64,000 bases of DNA from Flaccisagitta enflata (GCA_965153355.1 OZ231128.1:13330001-13394000); one strand, 5' to 3'; shown: positions 1 to 10,267, numbered from the stretch's first letter. The notes: a model not told the origin generated them from the sequence alone. Made by a program: numbers and translations.

Positions 1-386
1 GTTATGGGGTGGTTGGTTGGTCTCTGGTCTGCATCGAGGGTGGGTTTGGTCCACGGTGATGGTGTTTTAGGTGTTATAGGTGGTTATGGGGTGGTTGGTT
101 GGTCTCTGGTCTGCATCGAGGGTGGGTTTGGTCCACGGTGATGGTGTTTTAGGTGTTATAGGTGGTTATGGGGTGGTTGGTTGGTCTCTGGTCTGCATCG
201 AGGGTGGGTTTGGTCCACGGTGATGGTGTTTTAGGTGTTATAGGTGGTTATGGGGTGGTTGGTTGGTCTCTGGTCTGCATCGAGGGTGGGTTTGGTCCAC
301 GGTGATGGTGTTTTAGGTGTTATAGGTGGTTATGGGGTGGTTGGTTGGTCTCTGGTCTGCATCGAGGGTGGGTTTGGTCCACGGTG
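1..386. repeat. 82-bp minisatellite, about 4.7 near-perfect copies
   Basis: Units begin GTTATGGGGTGG at 1, 83, 165, 247 and 329, so the period is exactly 82 bp. Copies look identical by eye, implying recent expansion or homogenisation. The array runs off the left edge, so its full size is unknown. Reading frames through it are by-products of the repeat. Confidence 0.97.
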
Positions 387-1017
387 CTCCTCCACATCCA
401 AAATTGTTTATTTGCTCCCAATTTCCTTTCCAAATAAACAAAAAATTGTTTGTTTGGCACCATAAATTTGTTTTTATAAATGTTTACACTCCTTTAGAAG
501 TTTTTGTGTTTATAAACACCAAAAATATGAACCTCATAAACGAATTTGTTTATTTGGTACCATAAATCGTACATTATCCATTGCAATTTTTTTGGTTATA
601 AGGGGTCTAAGGAGGAAATAAATGATGTTTTAATATTTTTTGGGGTTTGTCAATACAAATTATTTTGCGTTTATAAACACCTAATTTTTGTTGTTTATAA
701 ACATCAATATTAATGTGTTTATAAACGATAAATTATGGGCTCATTTTAACGATTTTTGGGGTCAGAAAAATCAGTAGCAACCTTCAAAATTTTGACATTT
801 CTAATAGAACATTTTCTAGTGTGGACATTTTCAGTTTGTACTGATCGGGTCAAACAATTTCTTATTTTCCTTTGTTTATAAACAGTGATATGAAGTCGTT
901 TATAAACAGCGTTTTTTACTGCCATTAAAACATTTTTTGTTTATTTGACTTGCATTTTTAATGTTTATAAACAGTAGTATAGCATTGTTTATAAACGGCA
1001 TTTATTTGGCGTTTATA
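387..1017. repeat. AT-rich tract with eight GTTTATAAAC palindromes
   Basis: No gene is visible. The perfect 10-bp palindrome GTTTATAAAC occurs at 508, 669, 693, 717, 874, 898, 963 and 987, with degenerate copies around 470 and 1010. Spacing between neighbours is often 24 bp (669, 693, 717; 874, 898; 963, 987), so this is a decayed short-period repeat. Confidence 0.8.
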
Positions 1018-2546
1018 CACAACACCTAATTCGAGGATGTAATACCTGGTATCGATACAATATTGATACAATACAATACCCAAAAAGAAAAAAAAATACC
1101 CAAAAATACCCAAAAATACCCAAAAATACCCAAAAATACCCAAACAAACCCAAAAGTACCCAACAATTATCCAAAAGTACCCTATAGTACCCCAAGTACC
1201 CAGAACAACTTAAGCACCGTAAAGCACCCTGAACTAACCTAAAGTACCCTGAAATACCCTAGAGTACCTTAAATTACCTTGAAAAACCTTAAAAAGTCAT
1301 AATTTTTAAAAATGTGACGGACGGACGGACTCAAAAAGATGAATAAATAAGAGTAAACAATAAATCTGATAAATAATGATAAACAATAATAAACATTGAA
1401 TAATGATAAACAATGATAAATAATGATAAACAATAACAAATAATTGTGAAAAACAATATATTTTACCTAAAATACCCAATAAACATGGATAAACAACAAT
1501 ACTATCTAGGAAATAATCATGGAATAAAAAAGGGTGCGATTTGATTAATCAACAGAATTCCGCTAAAACCATGATACTAAAAGCATGAGCACTTCACGTG
1601 ACATTTTTGTCAACTAATATCGGCAGTTTTGCAGCTGGGGGGCAGTTTATAAAGATTTTCATCCAGTTTAGTAGGGTCTTGTTCTGCCATGTGTGAGCCG
1701 TTATTACCAGCTCATCATTTATTGGAGAGTTCCCATAGTTTTGCTTATCATTTCTAAACAATTAGAGTCACAGAAACCAGATTGCGCTCATCTTGAAGAT
1801 TTGTCAAAGTAGATAAATTTGCTTTTTTTTTAAAAGTTATTCGCCTTTCTAGAAGCAGAGATATCTCTAGGAGAAGACCACCCTATTATTTTATTCTATC
1901 ATTCTCATTTTTTTTTTATCAATTTTGAAAATGAAAGTTTTCACTCTTTTGCTTGTCATTTCTAAACGGTTTCTAAACAGTTAAAGATTTTTCAATGAAG
2001 ATCAATTTGCTTTTTTAAAAAAGTTATTTAGCTTTTTTAGAAGCGATGATATCGATGGTAGAAGTTGATTCCATAATCATTTCCTAGATAGTAAACAATG
2101 ATAAACAACAATAAACAATGATAAAAAACAATAAACAAAAATAAAAAAATATGAAATACAACTTTTTTTACCATTTCATACCCAATAAACAATAATAAAC
2201 TATTAACCAAAAAAAGATGAATAAAAAAGAGTAAACAAGAATAAACAATAATGAATAAGAACAAACAAGAATAAACAATGACTAAAAAGAACTTATGTTA
2301 CCTTTTACCACCCAATAAACAATGATAAACAATGATAAATATAAAAAAAGATTAATAAATAAGAGTAAATAAGAATAAACAATAATAAACAACAATAAAC
2401 AATCATAAAAAACAACTTATTTTACCTAAGAATATCCAAAAAGGGCAAAAATTTAACCAAATTTGTAACGGACGTACCAACCTACTGACCTACCAACCTA
2501 CTGACCGACAGAGCAAGGTGTAGAGTCGCGTGCACGCGACTAAAAA
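1018..2546 (+). mobile_element. HINE-D type element with expanded AAACAAT-rich core
   Basis: The left part carries (CCCAAAAATA)n and (AAAGTACCCT)n followed by a GACGGACGGAC block, the same order as in the copy at 52720-53143. The right end has PyAC-CTAC tetramers, then GTGTAGAGTCGCGTGCACGCGACTAAAAA-type termination at 2515-2546. The centre (1330-2440) is swollen by an ATAAACAAT-like low-complexity repeat and interrupted by a TA-flanked MITE (1503-2090). No clear head sequence is seen at the left end. Confidence 0.6.
1503..2090. mobile_element. TA-flanked MITE (TCTAGGAAAT family, Tc1/mariner-like)
   Basis: The ends are inverted repeats: TATCTAGGAAATAATCATGG at the left and its near-perfect complement CCATAATCATTTCCTAGATA at the right. 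The terminal TA on each side fits a Tc1/mariner target duplication. It lies inside the AAACAAT-rich core of the surrounding element. Relatives are at 40093-40829 and 52499-53683. No transposase is encoded. Confidence 0.8.
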
Positions 2547-2993
2547 TAGGTGTCATAAATGAAGCAAGTAGTCTGCCCAAACCGCACCTGTCTTGCTCAC
2601 CTTGATTAGAAGTGATTTGAAAAAGAGATCAATGATACCGTTTGAAGATTGTATGGAAAAGCAAAAGCAAAATTGGAATATTTCATTGGAAGTTGAATAA
2701 CTTTAGAACGCATTGTGTAAGAGGGATGCGGTTTGCGTGGATCACTTGCAAATTCGTAGAGCATAAATTTTGACACAATCTTTTAGGGTTGGTCGAATAT
2801 AACTAGAGAGATTCATTAAATGTTTGGAACGATTTTTTTTTTGTGAAGATAGTAATGGACAAAAAGCATTGATAATCATGTCTTATGGTATATGTTATGA
2901 ATCCCTTGATCAGCTATTGCTGTTGAAAAGTTCATTATAGTTAAACTGCCCAAGTTGAATCGCTCAAATTGATTATAGTTGAACTATCCCATT
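2547..2993. other. no feature recognised
   Basis: Unique-looking AT-rich DNA downstream (on the minus strand) of the tandem secreted-protein exons. I see no open frame, RNA gene or clear repeat. Confidence 0.6.
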
Positions 2994-3250
2994 TCATGGG
3001 AGTCCAGCGGCAGCACATTGTCGTTGCATATCTTGGATATCATTCCATCCCCTCCACGACATGGATCCACTTCCCCAAGACTTGCTCAGGGTATGAGGAT
3101 CACCAAATCGTCGATCCATCATTGGAATGATGGCTTGCGGACTGGTCTTACTGCCACGACCAAGAGCTCTTTGAGTCGCATGCAAGTCAGTGGATTTGAC
3201 TTTAACGCCCTCATTGATTTTCACGGCACAAAACCACCTCAGAGGTCCAG
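2994..3250 (-). pseudogene. truncated third copy (A) of the secreted-protein terminal exon
   Basis: On the minus strand a pyrimidine-rich tract and CCAG acceptor at 3251-3252 precede an exon starting CTGGACCTCTG. It encodes 84 residues with the same sequence as copy B as far as the QCAAAGLP motif. There the DNA diverges abruptly and a TGA follows, so the last ~32 residues, including the two C-terminal cysteines, are missing. It may be a broken duplicate or a short alternative terminal exon. The breakpoint inside the shared codons favours truncation. It has no leader exon of its own. Confidence 0.6.
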
Positions 3251-3379
3251 CTGGTTCAGGGAAGAAAAGATAAAACAATGAGGAAAAAACGATTATGAAA
3301 CAAGGCCAAGTAGACCAACAATACGTCCTCTGTGAATCAACATTTTTCAAGAATGAATATCTTTATAAATGAATTCATG

Positions 3380-3492
3380 ACTGAATGAATGAATGAATGA
3401 ATGAATGAATGAATGAATGATTGAATGAATGAATGAATGAATGAATGAATGAATGAATGAATGAATGAATGATTGAATGAATGATGGAATGA
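3380..3492. repeat. (GAAT)n microsatellite
   Basis: About 25 GAAT units with a few interruptions, at the same position relative to exon A as the tract at 4115-4204 is to exon B. It is therefore part of the duplicated ~720-bp unit. Confidence 0.95.
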
Positions 3493-3631
3493 GTGCATGG
3501 GGCTAAATGAAAAAGAATTATCAAATTTACTCATCTTATCAATTTTGTCCGACGTAGCAATTGATCAATGAAATTTCCCAACTTTTACTCACAAAGATGA
3601 AAATCATGTTTCTTTAGATAATGTCAATAAG

Positions 3632-3984
3632 TCAAGAACAGTCTTTGACATTTTTCCCGATTTTGATACAATGCTCAATTGCATTCTTTTCAAGTTTATC
3701 AGTATGACCTGGCTTTGCAGATGTGACATCAGGAAGTCCGGCTGCAGCACATTGTCGTTGCATATCTTGGATATCATTCCATCCCCTCCACGACATGGAT
3801 CCACTTCCCCAAGACTTGCTCAGGGTATGAGGATCACCAAATCGTCGATCCATCATTGGAATGATGGCTTGCGGACTGGTCTTACTGCCACGACCAAGAG
3901 CTCTTTGAGTCGCATGCAAGTCAGTGGATTTGACTTTAACGCCCTCATTGATTTTCACGGCACAAAACCACCTCAGAGGTCCAG
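3632..3984 (-). CDS. secreted-protein terminal exon, copy B (alternative exon or paralogue)
   Basis: This 353-base exon starts after a strong pyrimidine tract and CCAG acceptor (3985-3986) and is read in phase 1, like copy C. It encodes AGPLRWFCAVKI at its start and ends in KNVKDCS and a TGA. Four cysteines match copy C. The first two thirds differ from copy C by many substitutions, while the last ~40 residues are almost identical. An upstream in-frame hydrophobic stretch is the translated pyrimidine tract of the intron, not a membrane segment. No signal-peptide exon lies between B and C, so B either uses the leader at 5308-5365 as an alternative terminal exon or is a leaderless duplicate. 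Function unknown. Confidence 0.6.
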
Positions 3985-4114
3985 CTGGTTCAGGGAAGAA
4001 AAGATAAAACAATGAGGAAAAAACGATTATGAAACAAGGCCAAGTAGACCAACGATATGTCCTCTGTGAATCAACGTTTTTCAAGAATGAATATCTTTAT
4101 AAATGAATTAATGA

Positions 4115-4204
4115 CTGAATGAATGAATGAATGAATGAATGAATGATTGAATGAATGAATGAATGAATGAATGAATGAATGAATGATTGAATGAATGATG
4201 GAAT
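4115..4204. repeat. (GAAT)n microsatellite
   Basis: Second copy of the tetranucleotide tract in the duplicated unit between exons B and C. Confidence 0.95.
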
Positions 4205-4345
4205 GAGTGCATGGGGCTAAATGAAAAAGTATCATCAAATTTACTCATCTTATCAATTTTGTCCGACGTAGCAATTGATCAATGAAATTTCCCAACTTTT
4301 ACTCACAAAGATGAAAATCATGTTTCTTTAGATAATGTCAAAAAG

Positions 4346-5365
4346 TCAGGAACAGACTTTGACATTTTTCCCGATTTTGATACAATGCTCAATTGCATTC
4401 TTTTCAAGTTTATCAGTATGACCTGGCTTTGCAGATGTGTCATCAGGAAGTCCGGCTGCAGCACATTGTCGTCGCATATTATTGATATCAGGCCACCCCG
4501 ACCACCACATGGATGCACCACCCCACGATTTACTTAGAATGTGTGGATCCCCCGACAGTCTATCTATCATTGGAATGATGGCCTGACGGTTATCCTTACT
4601 GCCTTGACCAAGAGCATTTTGTGCTTTGAGCAAATTGGTCGTTTTCATGACAACCCCTCCATCGATTTTAACCGCGCAATACCATTTCAGAGATCCAGCT
4701 AATTTTGGGCAAAAAGGGAACATTATTACAAACAAGTGACGCGGGGTCACCATATCGTTGCGGGCGGGTGGGCAGGGGCGTCCAACATCTGTCCACAACC
4801 TAACCCCCTTACACACATTAAAATATACGCAAAAAGTATTAAAGAAACCCCCGTTTTCCCACTTTTCAACTCGTGCCGACAGACCAACGGACCATCAGAC
4901 AAATGGACGAACCAATAATCAGTTAGTTCCCTTGTTCATCATGCTCATGATGAAAAGTGCGAAAGTGTGTATTTTAGGTGATGCGGTTGTGAGCCCTATG
5001 TCGTACAGGACTTTGTCCCCTTTGGGGCCACTGCCATGCATAGAAACAAGGCCGGATACACAGTCACCCTAGTCGCGTGCGCGTGGGCAGGGGCAGTGAT
5101 GGAGAAGGTCACTGTAGTATTTGGGTAGGAGCAGTGAGCCCAAAATGCTCTAAAACGCCGAAAAAGTAAAATGGGGACCAACCGACCGACTGATGGACAG
5201 ACGGACGGACGGACGGACAAAGCGGGGTGTAGAGTCGCGTAGTATGCGACTAAAAAGTAACATTGCTTGATTGAATGGACAAGCAAGTCAACTTCAAAAC
5301 TGAATACCCGCAATGTCTTCAGCAGCGATGATGAGGCAGATGGCAAAGATAAATAACATCTTCAT
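4346..5365 (-). CDS. novel small secreted four-cysteine protein (two exons, 136 aa)
   Basis: Exon 1 is 5365-5308: ATG, then MKMLFIFAICLIIAAEDIA, a clear signal peptide, ending GCGG before a GTATTC donor. Exon 2 is 4698-4346: it follows an AATTAG acceptor, begins in phase 1 and encodes AGSLKWYCAVKI through KNVKVCS and TGA. The join restores an alanine codon and the frame stays open. The mature chain is about 117 residues with four cysteines (in WYCAVK, RRQCAAAG, IEHCIK and KVCS) and several tryptophans, so two disulphides are likely. A phase-1 intron after the leader is typical of secreted proteins. The 609-base intron contains two HINE insertions. Exon 2 exists in two further tandem copies downstream at 3632-3984 and 2994-3250, each with a matching phase-1 acceptor. 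I do not recognise the family; a venom, mucus or immune-effector role would be guesswork. Confidence 0.75.
4734..4922 (+). mobile_element. HINE-B, 3'-truncated, in intron
   Basis: Begins AAGTGACGCGGGGTCACC, then GTTGCGGGCGGGTGGGCAGGGGCG, and runs into a short ACCAACGG-type microsatellite. The stem-loop tail is missing. It lies in the intron of the secreted-protein gene and produces a spurious in-frame extension upstream of exon 2. Confidence 0.75.
5045..5256 (+). mobile_element. HINE-A, complete short copy, in intron
   Basis: Head AACAAGGCCGGATACAC, subterminal AGTCGCGTGCGCGTGGGCAG, microsatellite ACCGACCGAC/ACGGACGGAC, and tail GTAGAGTCGCG...GCGACTAAAAA. Just upstream (5000-5040) is a fragment of the GACTTTGTCCCCTTTGGGGCC core motif seen in long HINE-A copies. 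Confidence 0.85.
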
Positions 5366-5418
5366 CTCTCTTGTTTGTTGCCGTTTTGCACACCTGCGTT
5401 ACCAAAAGAAACAAAAAC

Positions 5419-5427
5419 TTTTAAATA
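5419..5427 (-). promoter_or_regulatory. candidate TATA box of the secreted-protein gene
   Basis: The minus strand reads GGTATTTAAAAG about 60 bases upstream of the leader ATG, which would place a start site near 5397 and give a ~30-base 5' leader. The position is reasonable, but it is a single motif in AT-rich DNA. Confidence 0.4.
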
Positions 5428-5602
5428 CCGACAACTCCGTTCTATTCAAATCATATCTGTGACAGTGTCTTTCAACAGTATATTCGATATTACTATTTGA
5501 CAGGAAACAGTGCATCTTAAATACTTTTATGAACACTTAAACAAATACTTTATATGTGTTTTGTAAGTGTGGTAAATCTAAAGGAAAAATTGATCTGATT
5601 AA

Positions 5603-5799
5603 AACAAGGCCGGATACACGGCAACCCTAGTCGCGTGCGAGTGGGCAGCGGCAGTGATGAAATAGACCACTCAAGCAGTAGGGCAGGAGCAGTAACCCCA
5701 AAAGCGCCAGTAAACGCCGAAAAAGCAAAGTGTTACGGACAGACGGACCAACCGACAGACACACAGAGCGGGTTGTAGAGTTGCATGCACGCGACTAAT
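5603..5799 (+). mobile_element. HINE-A, complete short copy
   Basis: Head AACAAGGCCGGATACACGG, subterminal AGTCGCGTGCGAGTGGGCAG, a degenerate ACGGACAGACGG block, and tail GTAGAGTTGCATGCACGCGACTAA. Confidence 0.85.
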
Positions 5800-5971
5800 A
5801 ATTTTCAAAGTTTGTCACATCTGTGTGAAACTGAATCTTTCATAGAGTGTCTTTATAAACAAAAGAAAAAATATGAACAGATCATTTGTAGATTATTTAA
5901 AAAAAAATTTATCTAAGATGATAAATACCTCGGGCAGCCGTGGAAATAACTTTCATTGACATTGATGCTCT

Positions 5972-6308
5972 TTTTTAACGCAGATAAAATTAGTCTGAGA
6001 ATCATCAAAGTCACGTTTAGTAAATAAATGAAAAAAGAATCAATACAATTGGTAAGAAATTTGGCAAATGCAAATAAAGGTTACAATAAGAGAATAATTC
6101 TTTTGTGCGTCGTCCCACATCTACAAGAGATCTACAAGAGAGTTTGTCGGTTTGTCAGACAGTCCCTTGGTCAGTCCAACAGACATTCAATGATACTACG
6201 CAAAACAGCCGATGTTGACCTCTTCCCTCGATCTTATGCCTTCTCACATTCATTAACATTCAGTTGTTCATTCATTCAGTCATTTACGTTCATATGTAAA
6301 CCTACACG
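5972..6308 (+). repeat. dispersed repeat K1
   Basis: This ~335-bp segment recurs in direct orientation at 11722-12058 with few differences, and a more diverged relative lies at 10055-10245. It contains TGTCAGACAGTCCCTTGGTCAG and a TTCATTCATTCAG tract. The small open frame inside it is present in both copies, but I see no sign that it is a gene. Confidence 0.85.
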
Positions 6309-6671
6309 ATGAACAAGCTCAAGTGGGGGAAAGTAAAAGCTTAGGATTCCAAAACTGCCAGAGTACTATGTTTCATCTTTTTCAGTGTCGTAGAAAACTA
6401 CCTGACATTTAATATAAGCCAAAGCTGAGGTCATTAGCTCAAATACTTCAGAGGATATATGAAAATCTTTGAAATGTCCAAAACTAGGAATAGCTCAAAA
6501 ACCAACTTTCAGACTTGAGTGCTTTGAAACTGGTAAATGGTGTTGCTTTATTCTTCCACCAATTATTGAACCAAATGTTGCATTCTTTCTTTCTACCTGA
6601 AGCACCATGAATGCCTTTTAGGTTTTTTTATCCAACTTGATATAGTCATTCCATTTTCTCCTCCGCAACTT
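6309..6671. other. no feature recognised
   Basis: AT-rich spacer between repeat blocks K1 and K2. Nothing recognisable on either strand. Confidence 0.5.
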
Positions 6672-6960
6672 GAGGTTCGGACGGATTTGTAAATGCTATA
6701 TGTCACTTTCCAACTTACACCCCCCTACAGCCCAAACAGATCAGCATGAAGACCTGAAATTTGGCATGGACACTTATCTTAGGCCAAATTGTGGGACCAT
6801 CGAGGCGATTTTTGATAAGTTAACCCAAAGCCGTGTTATGGGGCAGGGGCAGGGTACCCCAGGGGGGGCAAAAATGTCAAAAATTTTTTTTTGATTTTTT
6901 TTCATTTTTTTGACTTGGCTACTTAATTTAGTGTCTTAGGCACCAGGAAAACTCACTATA
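6672..6960 (+). repeat. dispersed repeat K2
   Basis: Recurs inverted at 11455-11716. It contains TATGGGGCAGGGGCAGGGTACC and a T-rich stretch at 6880-6920. In the second locus the inverted K2 abuts the direct K1, so the pieces have been rearranged relative to this locus. Confidence 0.85.
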
Positions 6961-7202
6961 ACCCAATTAACTTATTGTGATCATGATTTATTCACTCAAG
7001 AAGTGGTAATGTCAAAACCGAGACTGACGGAGAATTTCGCTTTTTGCCAATTTGGCTATCTTGTTGAAACCATCGGCCCCTTTAATTCCTACTAAAGAGC
7101 AAAATGTTTTTTTTTATCAACAGCCAACATATTTGTATCTATCGACTAAAAGAACAAAAATTGTTACAATGAAACAGACATGTATACAGTTGAATATTTC
7201 CC

Positions 7203-8359
7203 TTACTCCCCATGGGGGAGTCGGGTGTGTCAACATGCAAAAGGCCTTTTGATCAGCTCATCATCATCAGGGAGTATGAAGACACTAATTACAAAATACT
7301 TATCGTTTTTATCTTTTTTAATTTCAATCATCTTCCGTTTTTTTAGCGCATGTAAAGATTGTCAAAAATATATATACTTCTAGCAACTGCACCCAGTTTT
7401 GTTGAAAAAGAGACTAATAAATCATTTTACAAATTATGTTTTTTTTATTACTACTATCTTGCTCAAAAATATCGTCTCAGTAAAACAAAATTATTGTTTA
7501 TTGTTGTTATTTCTTATAAAAAGTTATACATTTTTGCACAAATATTTAGTATAAGCTCTTATGGTACCATATGCCCTTTGTATTCAATTGGGAAGACATA
7601 GATGAAGGATTCATTTACAATTTTGTAGAACCAGTTCTTCAAACTTTCCAGCATTTTTTTCTTTCATCACTTTTTCACCTATGTATATTCATTTTGAAAT
7701 AAAATTCAAATAATTTGCACTAGAAAAATTGGCTTGGCGGCATTTGACAGATCTTTCAAAGCTCTTTCCAATGGTCACCGATTTTCATATGATTTTATAA
7801 TGATAAGCGTAGAAAAAATGAAAATGAACAGGTCAATATTCTTCTCCTCATTTTTTGCATATTTTTTGCTCTTTATGGACATGAACGTTTTTACTCTTTT
7901 AGCTCTATAATCTAAACAAATTGAGCTACGGAGCACTGCTTAGTGGCATTTTGAAGATTTTTTTTTGCTCTTTCTAGTGGTCACTGATTTCAATGTGTTT
8001 TTAACAGTTGTCTGGTCACAAATTAGCTATCAAGATGAGACGATATTTTTGAGCAAGATGGTAAATCATTTAATACAAAAGCAGAAGATTTTGATTAATT
8101 CTTTATAGTATAAAGAATGAAAGAACCAATGTGTTTTAATTCTTTTCCTTGTCATCAATAATCCAGCTGCAAAACTAGCTGCACTACAATATACAAATTA
8201 GGGGCTAAATGGGGATTTAGTAAAAAACGGAAGATGAATGAAATTTGGAAAAAAAAAAGGTAAGTATCTTAGAATTGATGTCCAAACAATCCCTGATGAT
8301 GACCATCTGATCAAAAAACCTTTTGCATATTGACACACCCGAATGGGGGAGAGGAGTAA
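7203..8359. mobile_element. foldback element with ~300-bp imperfect inverted arms
   Basis: The left arm starts TTACTCCCCATGGGGGAGTC and continues with GGTGTGTCAACATGCAAAAGG. The right arm ends with the complement (CCTTTTGCATATTGACACACCC...GGAGTAA). Inner matches include ATCTTGCTCAAAAATATCGTCTC at 7455-7485 against 8033-8060. No coding capacity or target duplication was identified. Confidence 0.75.
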
Positions 8360-9009
8360 TGAAATCGAAGGGTTTGGAAATAGGAAAAAATCAAAGGCTA
8401 GAAAAGAAGAATCATGGCCGGATACACAGATCTAAATATGTAGTCGCTGGGGTTGTTCTGGGGCAGTTATGTGGGTGGCCCGGGCAGTATGGAGTAGGGC
8501 GGGGCTGCAATGTGGCTTAACCGAGACAGTACAGTAGGGCTGGTCAGTATGCGTTTTTGTCGAAAATCTCTCTGTAAGTCACAGGGAAGAACCGTCTTGA
8601 GCAAATAGAACTAATCAGCTAAAAATCGGTGTTCAAATGTTTGTATATTCAATGCTCATAACAGTTTTCCCCGTCAAAATGCTCACTGGATGTCGCTGGG
8701 TCCAATAACGGTGAGAACTCCTGGGTAAACTTTCCTGTTATTGAACAAGTTTCAGTATTTCTTGTTAGAAATAGATGACTTTGCCTTTTGAATGACAGGT
8801 AGATTGTCGCTGTCAATTTACATTTTCAAAATATCTTTTGGAAGCTCGTATCAACTGTCTTCTGCGATTACTTCATTATGCAAATTGGGGAAATGATTGG
8901 AAGATAAGGTTGCGTGTTTTGATGAGCAAGAAAATAAGGCTAGTTACTTGGCAATCCAGTCGCAGACAGTTGGGCCAGGTCAGTGGGATGTAAACCGCTC
9001 GATATTCAA
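8360..9009. other. spacer with a degenerate HINE-like patch
   Basis: At 8414-8560 the words GGCCGGATACACAG and GGGGCAGTTATGTGGGTGG recall a decayed HINE-A head without a recognisable tail. The rest shows nothing. Confidence 0.4.
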
Positions 9010-9212
9010 CAAGTGACGCGGGGTCACTATATAGTTGCGGACGGGTGGGCAGGGGCATCCAACCCCAATCCACACCCAAACCCACCCCCAACAATCAAAC
9101 ATACACAGAAAGTATCGAAAACGCTCGTTTTCCCACTTATCAACTCGATGACCCCGGACTGACGGACGGACGGACAAAGCCTCTTATAGAGTTGTGTGTC
9201 CGCAACTAAAAA
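9010..9212 (+). mobile_element. HINE-B, complete copy
   Basis: Head AAGTGACGCGGGGTCAC, GTTGCGGACGGGTGGGCAGG, a pyrimidine-poor middle with AACCCCAATCCACACCC, an ACGGACGGACGGAC block, and tail CTTATAGAGTTGTGTG followed by TCCGCAACTAAAAA. The head word TTGCGGAC is the complement of the tail word GTCCGCAA. Confidence 0.9.
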
Positions 9213-9285
9213 TGTTAGGGACGGACGGACAGTGGGACCGACTGACACGGCGAGGTGTAGAGTCGCGACTAAAAAGAAAGAAGAT

Positions 9286-9356
<71 letters not shown>

Positions 9357-9926
9357 AAGATAGAAAGAAAGAAAGAAAGAAAGATAGAAAATAGGAAATA
9401 ATGAAAAACAGAAAGAGGAGAGGGAAACGGAAACCGTCGGAAAGAAATAAAAAGAGAAAACACAACGGAAGAAAGGAAAACAGAAAGAGAGGAAAATGGA
9501 AAGGAAGGAAGGAAAACGTAGAGAAAGAAATGAAAATGGAAACATAATTCATAGGGAAGAAAGGATAAAAGAAAGAGGGGAAAACAGAACAATAGGAAGA
9601 ACGAAAAACAGAAAGAAAGCAAAACAGGAAGAAAGGAAGAAAGGAAAATGGAAAGAAAGGAAGGAAGAAAAATTGAAAGAATGAAGGAAAGGAAAACGTA
9701 AAGTAAGGAAAACGTGAAGGAAAGGAAGAAAAAAAAAACAAAAAAAAGGAAGATCAGAAGACAGACAGCAAGGAATAAAGGAAAACGGAGAGAAAGAAAG
9801 GAAGATGGATCAAAAGGAAGAAAGGAAAACGTAAAAAGAGGAAGCAAAGAAAATAGAAAGGAAGGTAGGAAAACGGAATGAAGGGAAGACAGGAAAACGG
9901 AGAGAGAGGAAGAGAGGAAAACGGAA
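9213..9926. repeat. HINE tail followed by ~650-bp polypurine tract
   Basis: 9213-9272 is a detached HINE tail (GACGGACGGAC...GTAGAGTCGCGACTAAAAAG). From about 9273 to 9926 the plus strand is almost entirely A and G, built of GAAA, GGAAGAAAGGAAAAC and similar words. Long Ser/Phe/Leu-rich frames on the minus strand are artefacts of this composition. Confidence 0.9.
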
Positions 9927-10062
9927 ACAAGGCCGGATACACGGCAATCTAGTCGCGGACGCTTGGGCAGGAGCAGTAATGAAAAAAACGCTCGGAATTC
10001 AAAAAATGTGACGGACAGACCGACATATGGACCGACCTACCAACCAACACGGCGTGGTCCGT
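9927..10062 (+). mobile_element. HINE-A variant, head and middle only
   Basis: AACAAGGCCGGATACACGG, AGTCGCGGACGCTTGGGCAGG, AAACGCTCGGAATTC and a short ACCGACCTACC block, then it breaks off near CACGGCGTGG. The same variant occurs complete and inverted at 50716-50873. Confidence 0.8.
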
Positions 10063-10245
10063 CAGTTGGTGGGCCAGTCGTGCAAATATATTTCAAATGT
10101 GCTTAACGGCCGATTTCGACAACTTACTTCATTCCTATCACCTCTCATGCCTTACCACATTCTTTTTCATTCTGTTGTTCAATCATTCATACATATCGGT
10201 CGTTCACAAATTCTTAACCCAGTGAGGCGCGCCAATCACCCATAA
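10055..10245 (+). repeat. diverged K1-like segment
   Basis: Resembles 6140-6308: GTCAGTTGGTGGGCCAGTC, GGCCGATTTCGACAACTTAC, CTCATGCCTTACCACATTC and TTCAATCATTCATAC occur in the same order. Confidence 0.55.
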
Positions 10246-10264
10246 CTTAACCTGGTTCTCTAGG

Positions 10265-10267
<3 letters not shown>

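Noticed and set aside
1-386. CRISPR-like array
   Set aside because: 82-bp units are contiguous with no variable spacers; a plain minisatellite in a eukaryotic genome.
3985-4084. Hydrophobic segment upstream of exon B as a membrane anchor
   Set aside because: It is the translated pyrimidine tract before a splice acceptor, begins at a non-ATG codon, and has no counterpart in copy C.
9027-9942. Long Ser/Phe/Leu-rich frames on the minus strand
   Set aside because: Products of the polypurine tract; overlapping frames are all open and show periodic low complexity.
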